Source of the DNA: Spirochaetaceae bacterium
GTDB taxonomy: Bacteria; Spirochaetota; Spirochaetia; SZUA-6; Fen-1364
Assembly (NCBI GenBank): GCA_003170115.1
Contig: PMZS01000141.1
Coordinates: 1 to 7,451 of the forward strand
Length of the DNA: 7,451 nt
Direction: 5' to 3'
Below are positions 1 through 5,373 of this stretch, in pieces. The translations under genes were made by a program, and so were the position numbers. Positions within the stretch are counted from its first letter, which is position 1. Each line of letters opens with the position of its first letter. The notes under the pieces were generated by a model. The model made no database searches, was not told the origin of the DNA, and saw only the letters and a program-made list of their open reading frames with translations.

Positions 1-2
1 TG

Positions 3-341
3 TCGCTGGGGCTCCTCCTCAGCCTGGTGGAGCTGGCGCAGTACTACTACGTCCTGGCGGTCCTCGGCATCTTCAGCGTGGGCAGCGCGGCGATCATTTT
101 CTTCGGCCATGTATTTCTGGGCATCTTCAGCTTCATTCCGGGAAACGTGGGCTCCATGGAAGGGGTCTTTCTCTTCGTGTTCACCCTGCTGGGCCTCGGG
201 TCCGACCGGAGCTTGATTTTCTCCATGATCATGAGGATCGGCCAGCTGGTGATGGTAGCCCTCGGGGTCGCGAATATCGTGGCATCCAGGATAACGAAGG
301 GGGTGGCGAAAGGCGCCGACCGGATTCGAACCGGTGCATAA
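3..341 (+). CDS. C-terminal part of a flippase-like multi-pass membrane protein (LPG synthase TM / YbhN-like family), 5' truncated by the window
   Basis: The frame is open from base 3 to a TAA at 339-341, giving about 112 residues with no true start in view. A GTG at 27 is an internal codon, because coding sequence continues upstream of it. The protein is strongly hydrophobic, with about three membrane segments separated by short loops. The stretch IPGNVGSMEGVF, followed by a helix and then a conserved-looking MIMRIGQLV, matches the P-G-x-x-G-x-x-E then Arg pattern at the C-terminal end of the lysylphosphatidylglycerol synthase TM region / UPF0104 family. Members of that family are integral membrane proteins thought to move lipids or lipid-linked sugars. 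The exact substrate cannot be told from this fragment. The last residues (ADRIRTGA) are read from the antisense strand of the tRNA-Cys gene, so the native C-terminus overlaps the tRNA by 31 bases. The glycosyltransferase beyond the tRNA is convergent, not co-transcribed, but fits an envelope-lipid theme. Confidence 0.75.
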   Translation, partial: SLGLLLSLVELAQYYYVLAVLGIFSVGSAAIIFFGHVFLGIFSFIPGNVGSMEGVFLFVFTLLGLGSDRSLIFSMIMRIGQLVMVALGVANIVASRITKGVAKGADRIRTGA

Positions 342-382
342 AGGTTTTGCAGACCTCTCCCTTACCTCTTGGGTACGGCGCC
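311..382 (-). tRNA. tRNA-Cys (anticodon GCA)
   Basis: Read on the minus strand, the 72 bases fold as a full cloverleaf. The 7-bp acceptor stem GGCGCCG/CGGCGCC is perfect. The D arm is CCC/GGG with loop AAGAGGTAA. The anticodon stem is GAGGT/ACCTT with loop CTGCAAA, giving anticodon GCA. There is a 5-base variable loop, and the T arm is ACCGG/CCGGT with loop TTCGAAT. The discriminator base is U, the identity base of tRNA-Cys. The 3' CCA is not encoded (TTC follows), so it must be added enzymatically. The gene lies 79 bases downstream of the glycosyltransferase on the same strand and could be read through from it. It also has its own candidate promoter. Its T arm and acceptor stem overlap the 3' end of the flippase-like gene on the other strand. 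Confidence 0.96.
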
Positions 383-396
383 GGAAAGTTTCGTCC

Positions 397-426
397 ACAG
401 TAACGTAAAAAGCGTCGTGCTGTCCA
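397..426 (-). promoter_or_regulatory. Candidate promoter for tRNA-Cys
   Basis: On the minus strand TGGACA (421-426) is followed 18 bases later by TACTGT (397-402), about 15 bases before the mature 5' end of the tRNA. The -35 matches consensus at 5 of 6 positions. The -10 matches only at 3 of 6 (the key T, A and final T). It would give a 5' leader of about 8 bases. The rest of 383-461 is a T-rich spacer carrying GTTTTTGC twice on the plus strand, with no clear terminator. Confidence 0.35.
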
Positions 427-461
427 GAGGCGGCGGTTTTTGCGTTTGTTTTTGCCGCGAG

Positions 462-1766
462 CTACGCGCGGACGCCGACCGCCGCGGCGCGCCGCTGCCG
501 CCTGCCCTGGAACCGCTCGGCGAACGCAATGGCCTGCAGGATCCGGAACATGATCATGGCGATGAGCATCTGGGCCGTGCCAAGGAGCAGAGGAATCGCG
601 AGGGTTCCCCGCCGGGCCGGAAAGCCCCTCCGCAGGGAGCGTTCGTACATCTGTTCCGTCAGTCGCATGGCGTTCGCCCAATCGAAGGGCTGTACCCTCT
701 CGCGTGCGTTGCTGCACATTCTCCGGTAGGATTCCACGTCGGTCTCGCAGATGGCGCGCACGGCCCGCGCGAACTGCTCGGGGGTCGCGTTGTGCTCGAG
801 GCGCATGCCCACCCGCGAATCGATGACCTCGTCGATCGTTTCGTTGGACAGCCCCAGCACCGGCGTGCCCGATGCCAGGGCTTCCAGGACGGCGAGGCTC
901 TGGACTTCCATGAGTGACGCGGAGACCCAGAGGTGGGTCCGTGCCAACTGGGCGGGAATCCGGGAGTGATCGAGCCTGCCGGTGAAACTCACGCGGGGGC
1001 GGAGCTCCTGGCCGATCGCCGCGTCGATTTCCCGGCGGTAGCGGTGGTCCACGTCGTGCCCGATCAGCAGGAGCCGGTACTCTTCGGGCAGGTGGTTCAT
1101 CACGCTCACGAGGTATTTCTGGTTCTTGCGCGGCCCGAAATCGCCGACGAAGGTGAGCACTTTCTCCCGGCTGCTGATGTCGGTCGGTCCGGTGCCGTTG
1201 TACATTGCCAGGGTGCGGCCATTCGGAATGACAAAGAGCCGACCGCGGTATCCGATTCCACGGATGTCGTCAGCCGCGGCCTTATTGAGCGCAACTACTC
1301 CCGTGCAATGCCGGCAGAAGCTCACCAGGTACGTGCGCGTCAGAGCGTGCAGAAGGGGGCTCTGCATCACGCCGCGGAGGTATCGCACCAGCCCCCACTC
1401 CAGCATCTTTGACGGCAGCTCGTGGGCGGTAAAGAAGAACGGCACCCCGTGGATGAACGCCCATGCCTGCATGATCGCGCCGAGGAACCATGGCGTATGC
1501 GAATGGATGACGTCGGGGCGGAACGCGTCGAGCAACCGCACAAGGCCACGCAGCTCCTTCCCCCTCAGGGCGGGAAGCGTGTAGTCGAGGCTCCTGATCG
1601 GAACAACAACCAGGCGCGCGCCTGGCGGGAGCCTGTCAGGGACCTTGCCCGGGTACATGAGCGTGACTTCGTGCCTCTTGGACAGCTCGATCGCAAACTC
1701 GAAGGCCAACCGGCCTTCACCGCCCCCGTACTCCTGCTCATGGGAGGATACGACGAGTATTTTCAT
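462..1766 (-). CDS. GT4-type (GT-B fold) glycosyltransferase with a C-terminal membrane anchor
   Basis: This is a 434-residue protein. The N-terminus MKILVVSSHEQEYGGGEGRL is the usual first beta strand and glycine-rich loop of GT-B glycosyltransferases that build envelope glycolipids or polysaccharides. HSHTPWF (88-94) and TAHELPSK (113-120) lie in the acceptor domain. The donor domain starts near 203 with VLTFVGDFGPRKNQKYLV, the typical 'new strand plus RK' motif. The EX7E signature is intact: E287 and E295 in MEVQSLAVLEALASGTPVL. These features support a retaining transferase that uses a nucleotide sugar. An unusual tail (about 387-416) is one long hydrophobic helix followed by an Arg-rich end, which should anchor the protein in the inner membrane. 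This favours a lipid or lipid-linked acceptor, such as a glycosyl-diacylglycerol, though the substrate is not determined. The ATG at 1766 is chosen because the protein motif begins there and a strong promoter ends just upstream. No Shine-Dalgarno is visible. The stop is TAG at 462-464. Confidence 0.9.
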   Translation of the reverse strand: MKILVVSSHEQEYGGGEGRLAFEFAIELSKRHEVTLMYPGKVPDRLPPGARLVVVPIRSLDYTLPALRGKELRGLVRLLDAFRPDVIHSHTPWFLGAIMQAWAFIHGVPFFFTAHELPSKMLEWGLVRYLRGVMQSPLLHALTRTYLVSFCRHCTGVVALNKAAADDIRGIGYRGRLFVIPNGRTLAMYNGTGPTDISSREKVLTFVGDFGPRKNQKYLVSVMNHLPEEYRLLLIGHDVDHRYRREIDAAIGQELRPRVSFTGRLDHSRIPAQLARTHLWVSASLMEVQSLAVLEALASGTPVLGLSNETIDEVIDSRVGMRLEHNATPEQFARAVRAICETDVESYRRMCSNARERVQPFDWANAMRLTEQMYERSLRRGFPARRGTLAIPLLLGTAQMLIAMIMFRILQAIAFAERFQGRRQRRAAAVGVRA

Positions 1767-1781
1767 GTTCTACAAGATATT

Positions 1782-1810
1782 ATGATACGTGTATTCCGTT
1801 GAGGTGTCAA
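1782..1810 (-). promoter_or_regulatory. Near-consensus sigma70-type promoter of the glycosyltransferase gene, with a palindrome over the -35
   Basis: On the minus strand a perfect TTGACA (1805-1810) is followed after 17 bases by TATCAT (1782-1787, 5 of 6). Transcription should start near 1774-1775, leaving only about 8 or 9 bases before the ATG at 1766 and no ribosome-binding sequence, so the mRNA would be almost leaderless. The -35 lies inside an inverted repeat, GTTGA (1798-1802) and TCAAC (1807-1811) with a 4-base centre, which could be an operator. Regulation is inference; the promoter boxes are seen directly. Confidence 0.75.
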
Positions 1811-1834
1811 CGCGACGCACCAGACCGAATCAAT

Positions 1835-1858
1835 TCCGGCAGAATCCGGCAGAATCCG
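1835..1858. repeat. 10-bp tandem repeat between the divergent promoters
   Basis: TCCGGCAGAA occurs at 1835-1844 and 1845-1854, followed by a partial third copy, TCCG, at 1855-1858. It ends one base before the -35 of the rightward promoter. A 10-bp period is close to one helical turn, so a bound protein would meet both copies on the same face. It may be a regulator site or only a small duplication. Confidence 0.7.
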
Positions 1859-1859
1859 T

Positions 1860-1888
1860 TTGACAAAACCTGACGCGTTGAACATAAT
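1860..1888 (+). promoter_or_regulatory. Near-consensus sigma70-type promoter of the small zinc-ribbon protein gene
   Basis: A perfect TTGACA (1860-1865), a 17-base spacer and CATAAT (1883-1888, 5 of 6) form one of the best promoters in the window. The start of transcription is expected near 1895, about 20 bases before the ATG at 1915. It faces away from the glycosyltransferase promoter, with about 50 bases between the two -35 boxes. Confidence 0.75.
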
Positions 1889-1903
1889 CCCTGCAGCGAC
1901 ATC

Positions 1904-1911
1904 GGGGGGGG
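1904..1911 (+). promoter_or_regulatory. G8 homopolymer acting as the ribosome binding site
   Basis: Eight G residues in a row sit three bases before the ATG at 1915 and occupy the place of the Shine-Dalgarno sequence. The run can pair with the C-rich anti-Shine-Dalgarno end of 16S rRNA. Because it is a homopolymer, slippage would change the spacing or strength of the site (see findings). Confidence 0.55.
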
Positions 1912-1914
1912 CTG

Positions 1915-2091
1915 ATGGATAAAGTGCAGAAGCATGAAGGGCTCGTCTGTGTGTGCGCTGAATGCAAGGTAGTCATCAGGACGGTAGGTACCGTTCCTCC
2001 CGGGTCAACTCCCCTCATCAGTCACGGGATCTGCCCGGCATGCGCGGAAAAGCTGTACGGTGAGATATTCCGCGCCCGCGTGAAGGAGTAG
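1915..2091 (+). CDS. 58-residue zinc-ribbon-like protein with a SHGICPAC motif
   Basis: Translation from ATG 1915 to TAG 2089-2091 gives a 58-residue protein. It carries two CxxC pairs: C14-A-E-C17 and, after 22 residues, C40-P-A-C43, the latter within SHGICPACAEKLY (36-48). An additional Cys is at position 12. I recognise the pattern 'CxxCKxxR ... SHGxCPxCxxxLY' as the short cysteine-rich module often fused at the end of sensor kinases and response regulators. Here it stands alone, and the middle of the module is shorter. Two CxxC pairs suggest one bound zinc; no catalytic residues are visible. The reading is supported by a strong promoter, the G8 ribosome-binding tract, and a start and stop that fit the conserved motif exactly. 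The gene is convergent with alr, 17 bases apart, with no clear terminator between them. The function is unknown; signalling or a protein-protein contact is a guess from the fused relatives. Confidence 0.8.
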   Translation: MDKVQKHEGLVCVCAECKVVIRTVGTVPPGSTPLISHGICPACAEKLYGEIFRARVKE

Positions 2092-2108
2092 GCTCGGCAG
2101 CCGGCCGA

Positions 2109-3239
2109 TCAGAGGACCTTCCGCGGCAGGAGGGGGCTGATCCTGGTCACGGTCTCGTAGTTGATCGTTCCCGACCATTCCGCCATTGTTTCCGCGCTGA
2201 TCCGTTCCTCGCCTGACTTTCCCAGGAGCACTACTTCATCCTCCAGCTTTGCCACCGGCACATCGGTCAAGTCCACCATGCAGAGGTTCATACAGATCCT
2301 CCCGATTACCGGCGCACGGCGGCCCCGGATCAGGACGTGCGCCCGGTTGCCCATGGCGCGATCGTACCCGTCGGCGTAGCCCACGGGGAGCACCCCGAGG
2401 GTCGTCACCCTCATCGTCTTGTAGGAGCAGCCGTAGCCCACGCAGCTCCCTTCCGGGATCGTCTTTATCTGCACGATCCTCGTTTTCCACGTGAGCACAG
2501 GACGGAACTCGGGGACTGAGCCGCCTTTCTCCCTCGCGGCGAGAAGCGTCTCTCGGGATGGCCACAGCCCGTAGAGGCCGATGCCGGACCGCAGCATGGT
2601 GAAGTGCGTGGAGGTAAAAAGCAGGGCCGCCGCGGTGCAGGCGGTGTGGATGAACGGCGGGCGGCCCACCGTCCTGTCCACGACGTCCAGCGCGGATGCG
2701 AAACGGGCCATCTGCAGCTCCGCATAGTCGTGGTTGAGTGTATCCTCGATGTTCGCGTAATGCGTGGAGATTCCTTCAAGCGCACAATTGCGGCTTCGCT
2801 TCACGAGCAGGAGAAAATCTTCCAGTTCTTCGGGCATCACTCCCTGGCGGGCGGTCCCCGTGTCCACCTTCACGTGGATCCGCGCCGGCCGGGGCAGGGA
2901 CGAGCAGGAGGACAGACGGGCGATGGTCTCCCGGTTGTAGACCGTCAGCCCGAGGTCTGCTTCGACGGCAGCTTCCAGCTCGCCGAGCGCGACGTGACCG
3001 AGGAGGATGATTGGCCGCGTGATGCCACGCCGGCGCAGCTCCAGCCCCTCATCCAGCGAATTGACTCCGAACCATTCCGCCGACGGGAGGAGTGAGGCGA
3101 TCTCCGCCGCCCCGTGCCCGTACGCGTTGGACTTGATCACGGCGCAGGCGATGACCCCGGGGTCGGCTCCTGCCCTGAGCTGGCGCAGGTTGTGCTCGGG
3201 CGCCGCGCGGTCGAGCTCTACCCAGACGAGGCTGCTCAT
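2109..3239 (-). CDS. alr: Alanine racemase
   Basis: This 376-residue, full-length PLP enzyme interconverts L- and D-alanine in the cytoplasm and supplies D-Ala for peptidoglycan. The N-terminal TIM-barrel domain carries the PLP lysine K36 in VIKSNAYGHG (34-43). The catalytic base on the other face, Tyr269, is in CVGYGCSY (266-273). LRSGIGLYG (216-224) holds the Arg (R217) that contacts the PLP ring nitrogen. PVGYADGY (285-292) and GRICMNLCMVDLTDVP (313-328) are typical of the C-terminal beta domain, and NYE near 360-362 is also conserved. The usual DTGMxRLG segment reads DTGTARQG (126-133), a variant I recall from other alr proteins. The start at 3239 has a good Shine-Dalgarno, AGGGAGGA (3243-3250), four bases... 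to three bases from the ATG. The stop is TGA at 2109-2111. The gene is divergent from the methyltransferase gene. Confidence 0.95.
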   Translation of the reverse strand: MSSLVWVELDRAAPEHNLRQLRAGADPGVIACAVIKSNAYGHGAAEIASLLPSAEWFGVNSLDEGLELRRRGITRPIILLGHVALGELEAAVEADLGLTVYNRETIARLSSCSSLPRPARIHVKVDTGTARQGVMPEELEDFLLLVKRSRNCALEGISTHYANIEDTLNHDYAELQMARFASALDVVDRTVGRPPFIHTACTAAALLFTSTHFTMLRSGIGLYGLWPSRETLLAAREKGGSVPEFRPVLTWKTRIVQIKTIPEGSCVGYGCSYKTMRVTTLGVLPVGYADGYDRAMGNRAHVLIRGRRAPVIGRICMNLCMVDLTDVPVAKLEDEVVLLGKSGEERISAETMAEWSGTINYETVTRISPLLPRKVL

Positions 3240-3258
3240 TGATCCTCCCTTTTCGGGC

Positions 3259-3288
3259 AGGATAGTATGGTCCGGCGACCCGAGTCAA
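3259..3288 (-). promoter_or_regulatory. Candidate alr promoter
   Basis: On the minus strand TTGACT (3283-3288, 5 of 6) is followed after 18 bases by TATCCT (3259-3264, 4 of 6). The expected transcript start, near 3252, leaves a leader of about 12 bases that just includes the Shine-Dalgarno. A rightward promoter for the methyltransferase in the same 68-base gap is weaker: TTGATC at 3239-3244 with GATAGT at 3261-3266. I do not list it separately. Confidence 0.5.
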
Positions 3289-3307
3289 AGAGAAAGAGGC
3301 CAGGCCG

Positions 3308-4087
3308 ATGGACGCGCAGGGATTCTACGACGGACTGGGGCAGGACTACGACCTCATGGTGTCCTGGGAGGAAAGGCTCGCCCGCGAGGGGGATTTCTTC
3401 GCGCGCGTGTTCGACGAGAGCGGCGCCCGCCTCGTGTTGGATGCGGCATGCGGGACCGGAATGCACGCGATTGCCTTCGCGCGAGCCGGGCGGGATTGCA
3501 CGGGCGCCGACCTCAGCCCCGTGATGGTGGAGAAGGCCCGCCAGAATGCCCGGTCAGCCGGCGTGCCCGTGCGCTTTGAGGTCGCCGGGTTCGGAGAGCT
3601 GTCATCCCGGATCGGCGGCTCATTCGATGCGGTCACCTGCATCGGCAATTCCCTTCCCCACCTCCTTGACGACGCTTCTCTCCGCGCGTGCCTCGCTGAC
3701 TTCGCCGGGCTTCTGAAATCCGGCGGCATCCTGGTGATCCAGAACCGGAACTACGACCGGCTCCTGCGGGAGCCGCAGCGCTTCATGCCGCTTGCCTCCC
3801 GGACGGACGGCAAAGGGGAGACCCTCTTTCTCAGAATCACGGAGTACACGATGGCCGCCGCCACCGGAGCCGAATCCATTGATTTCACTCTTATCGTCTT
3901 GAAAAAGCGCAACGGCGTCTGGAGCCAGACGGTCCAGAGCACACCCCTGCGCGCCCTGCGGCGGAGCACCCTGGAATCCGAGCTGGCCCGCGCGGGCTTT
4001 TCCTCCGTGAGGGTGTATGGAGGCTACGGTTTTACCCCCTTCGATGCGCCCGGCACCAACGACCTGGTGGCCATTGCCGTCAGATAA
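3308..4087 (+). CDS. Class I SAM-dependent methyltransferase, glycine/sarcosine N-methyltransferase-like
   Basis: This 259-residue protein has a Rossmann-like methyltransferase core. Motif I, LVLDAACGTGMHAIAFARAG (42-61), binds SAM. D68, at the end of strand 2 (TGADLSPVMVEKAR), should hold the ribose hydroxyls. The segment FDAVTCIGNSLPHLL (106-120) followed by SGGILVIQNRNYD (138-150) closely resembles the CLGNSFAHL and HRNYD segments of glycine N-methyltransferase and bacterial glycine/sarcosine methyltransferases. That suggests a small amino-acid or amine substrate, but the acceptor residues cannot be checked from sequence alone. The C-terminal part (170-259) is beta-rich, like the lid of that family. 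ATG 3308 is chosen because the family N-terminus (FYDGLGQDYDLMV) starts there; AAGAGG, eight bases upstream, is a weak Shine-Dalgarno. The gene is divergent from alr. The stop is TAA at 4085-4087. Confidence 0.9.
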   Translation: MDAQGFYDGLGQDYDLMVSWEERLAREGDFFARVFDESGARLVLDAACGTGMHAIAFARAGRDCTGADLSPVMVEKARQNARSAGVPVRFEVAGFGELSSRIGGSFDAVTCIGNSLPHLLDDASLRACLADFAGLLKSGGILVIQNRNYDRLLREPQRFMPLASRTDGKGETLFLRITEYTMAAATGAESIDFTLIVLKKRNGVWSQTVQSTPLRALRRSTLESELARAGFSSVRVYGGYGFTPFDAPGTNDLVAIAVR

Positions 4088-4250
4088 TCTGCTCCGAGAT
4101 AATCGACCCGTCATCGATGCCTTGCCCGAGACACGGTCCCGCCTCCTTCTGAAGCTCAAGGAAGAGGGCGCGGTCCAATGGGAGGGAGAGAGCCTGCGGA
4201 TCCGAAAGGGCTTCCGGAAGGAGCGTGAGGCTCGGAGCCCAGGAGCCTGA
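4017..4250 (+). CDS. Doubtful small ORF overlapping the methyltransferase 3' end
   Basis: A 77-codon frame starts at ATG 4017, inside the methyltransferase gene in another frame, and ends at TGA 4248-4250. Its first 23 or so residues are methyltransferase-gene sequence in another frame and look unlike protein. The part beyond the methyltransferase stop (about 4088-4247) reads plausibly as a charged helical protein, with segments such as PETRSRLLLKLKEEGAV and SLRIRKGF that recall the end of a winged helix. GAGGG lies just upstream of ATG 4017, and a TTG at 4074 is another possible start. It may be a small protein coupled to the methyltransferase, a relic of a longer gene, or simply the only open frame in a 176-base gap. 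No family is recognised. Confidence 0.25.
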   Translation: MEATVLPPSMRPAPTTWWPLPSDNLLRDNRPVIDALPETRSRLLLKLKEEGAVQWEGESLRIRKGFRKEREARSPGA

Positions 4251-4272
4251 CCGGGTCCCGGTCTCAGTTTTT
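4249..4272 (+). terminator. Terminator-like hairpin at the methyltransferase / ilvC junction
   Basis: GACCGGGTCCCGGTC (4249-4263) is a perfect inverted repeat with a very short centre. On the plus strand it is followed by TCAG and then T5 (4268-4272), which makes it a rightward intrinsic terminator candidate for the methyltransferase transcript. It directly abuts the ilvC stop codon, so the leftward transcript also crosses it. On that strand no U-run follows, so leftward use is less likely. A second small inverted repeat, AGGCTC (4228-4233) and GAGCCT (4243-4248), lies beside it. Confidence 0.4.
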
Positions 4273-5280
4273 CGCCTTGTCCACCAGGCGGTTTTTCGCG
4301 ATCCAGGGCATCATTGAGCGGAGCTTCTCCCCGACCGTCTCCAGTTGGTGCTTCGCTCCCGCCTCGCGCATCCGGAGGAACTCCTTGCGGCCTTTCTTGT
4401 TCTCCGCGATCCAGTTCCTGGCAAACTGGCCGCTCTGAATCTCCGACAGCACGCGCTTCATCTCCTTTTTCGTCTCCGCGGTGATCATGCGCGGACCGGA
4501 GACGTAGTCGCCGTATTCCGCGGTGTCGGAGATCGAATACCGCATCAAGGAGAGTCCGCCCTCGTAGATGAGGTCGACGATGAGCTTCATCTCGTGGATG
4601 CACTCGAAGTAGGCCATCTCCGGCGCGTAGCCGGCCTCGACGAGTGTCTCGAAGCCCGCCTGCATGAGGTGCGAGACACCCCCGCACAGCACGGCCTGCT
4701 CGCCGAAGAGATCAGTCTCGGTTTCCTCACGGAAGGTCGTCTCGATCACCCCGGCCTTGGCGCCGCCGATGCAAAGGGCGTACGCGAGAGCGGTCTCGCG
4801 CGCCTTGCCCGAGGGGTCCTGGGCAATGGCGATGAGGCACGGCACGCCGAAGCCCAGCTCGAACTGCCGTCGCACGGTATGCCCCGGTCCCTTGGGCGCC
4901 ACCATGGCCACGTCGACGCCGGCCGGAGGCACGATCTGTCCGAAATGGATGTTGAACCCATGAGCGAAGAGGAGAGTTTTTCCCGGGGTGAGCCCCGGCT
5001 GGATGTCGGATTTGTACACATCGCCCTGGAGGTGGTCCGGGATGAGGATCATGATCACGTCGGCCCATTGCACCGCCTTCGCCGTTTCCAGGACCTTCAG
5101 CCCCGCTTCGGCCGCTTTCTTGCCCGAGGGGCTTCCCGGGCGAAGGCCCACGACGACCTCGACGCCGGAATCTCGAAGGTTGTTGGAGTGCGCGAAGCCC
5201 TGGCTGCCGTACCCGATCACGGCCACCTTCTTCGTCCTGATCCACTCGGCCTTGATGTCCTTTTCATAGAAGATGTTCAT
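4264..5280 (-). CDS. ilvC: Ketol-acid reductoisomerase, class I
   Basis: This 338-residue protein has the normal length for the short (class I) enzyme. It converts acetolactate or acetohydroxybutyrate to the dihydroxy acids of valine, leucine and isoleucine synthesis, using NADPH and Mg2+. The N-terminal Rossmann domain has GYGSQG (23-28). R47, S50 and S52 in LRPGSPSGKKA are the phosphate-binding residues that favour NADPH. FAHGFN carries H107, and APKGPGH carries K130. The knotted C-terminal domain has the metal ligands D190 and E194 in ETDLFGEQ, E226 and E230 in ECIHE, and substrate Ser251 in SDTAEYGD. I use ATG 5280 rather than one ten codons upstream: MNIFYEKD is the family start, and AAGGGGG (5288-5294) is a Shine-Dalgarno at the right distance. 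No ilvB or ilvN gene is adjacent, so the pathway is dispersed in this genome. No leader peptide, attenuator or T-box is visible. Confidence 0.97.
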   Translation of the reverse strand: MNIFYEKDIKAEWIRTKKVAVIGYGSQGFAHSNNLRDSGVEVVVGLRPGSPSGKKAAEAGLKVLETAKAVQWADVIMILIPDHLQGDVYKSDIQPGLTPGKTLLFAHGFNIHFGQIVPPAGVDVAMVAPKGPGHTVRRQFELGFGVPCLIAIAQDPSGKARETALAYALCIGGAKAGVIETTFREETETDLFGEQAVLCGGVSHLMQAGFETLVEAGYAPEMAYFECIHEMKLIVDLIYEGGLSLMRYSISDTAEYGDYVSGPRMITAETKKEMKRVLSEIQSGQFARNWIAENKKGRKEFLRMREAGAKHQLETVGEKLRSMMPWIAKNRLVDKAKN

Positions 5281-5301
5281 TCCGGCGCCCCCTTGCAACG
5301 C

Positions 5302-5329
5302 ATGGTACATACGCGATCGAAAAAGTCAA
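5302..5329 (-). promoter_or_regulatory. Candidate ilvC promoter
   Basis: On the minus strand TTGACT (5324-5329, 5 of 6) is followed after 16 bases by TACCAT (5302-5307, 4 of 6). The predicted transcript start near 5295 gives a leader of about 15 bases that just contains the Shine-Dalgarno. The box lies right beside a direct repeat (5332-5352). Confidence 0.45.
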
Positions 5330-5331
5330 CA

Positions 5332-5352
5332 ATTCCAGGTGCGGATTCCAGG
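5332..5352. repeat. Direct repeat upstream of the ilvC promoter
   Basis: ATTCCAGG (CCTGGAAT on the ilvC strand) occurs at 5332-5339 and 5345-5352, with a 13-base period, in the 93-base space between the OmpA-domain gene and ilvC. It lies two bases upstream of the candidate -35, where an activator or repressor could bind. The role is inferred from position only. Confidence 0.5.
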
Positions 5353-5373
5353 CGCGGGCCAAGGCTCCCGAAA

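Noticed and set aside
311..382. tRNA-Cys as an integration site of a mobile element
   Set aside because: There is no integrase, no second copy of the tRNA 3' end in the window and no change of composition beside it.
430..460. Terminator after the glycosyltransferase (GCGGC and GCCGC around T-rich DNA)
   Set aside because: The arms are five bases with about 20 bases between them, and the T-rich part is in the loop rather than after a stem.
1830..2018. 62-codon minus-strand ORF across the divergent control region
   Set aside because: It covers two promoter elements and the antisense of the zinc-ribbon gene. The plus-strand reading has the conserved Cys motifs and a promoter.
3620..4687. 355-codon minus-strand ORF
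   Set aside because: It overlaps the methyltransferase antisense and the end of ilvC out of frame, and has no recognisable motif. It is a GC-driven open frame.
5281..5310. ilvC start ten codons upstream (MYHALQGGAG extension)
   Set aside because: The extension overlaps the candidate promoter -10 and the Shine-Dalgarno, and the family begins at MNIFYEKD.
5340..5373. Terminator after the OmpA-domain gene
   Set aside because: Only a short imperfect GC pairing is present and no U-run follows on the minus strand, so read-through into ilvC cannot be excluded.
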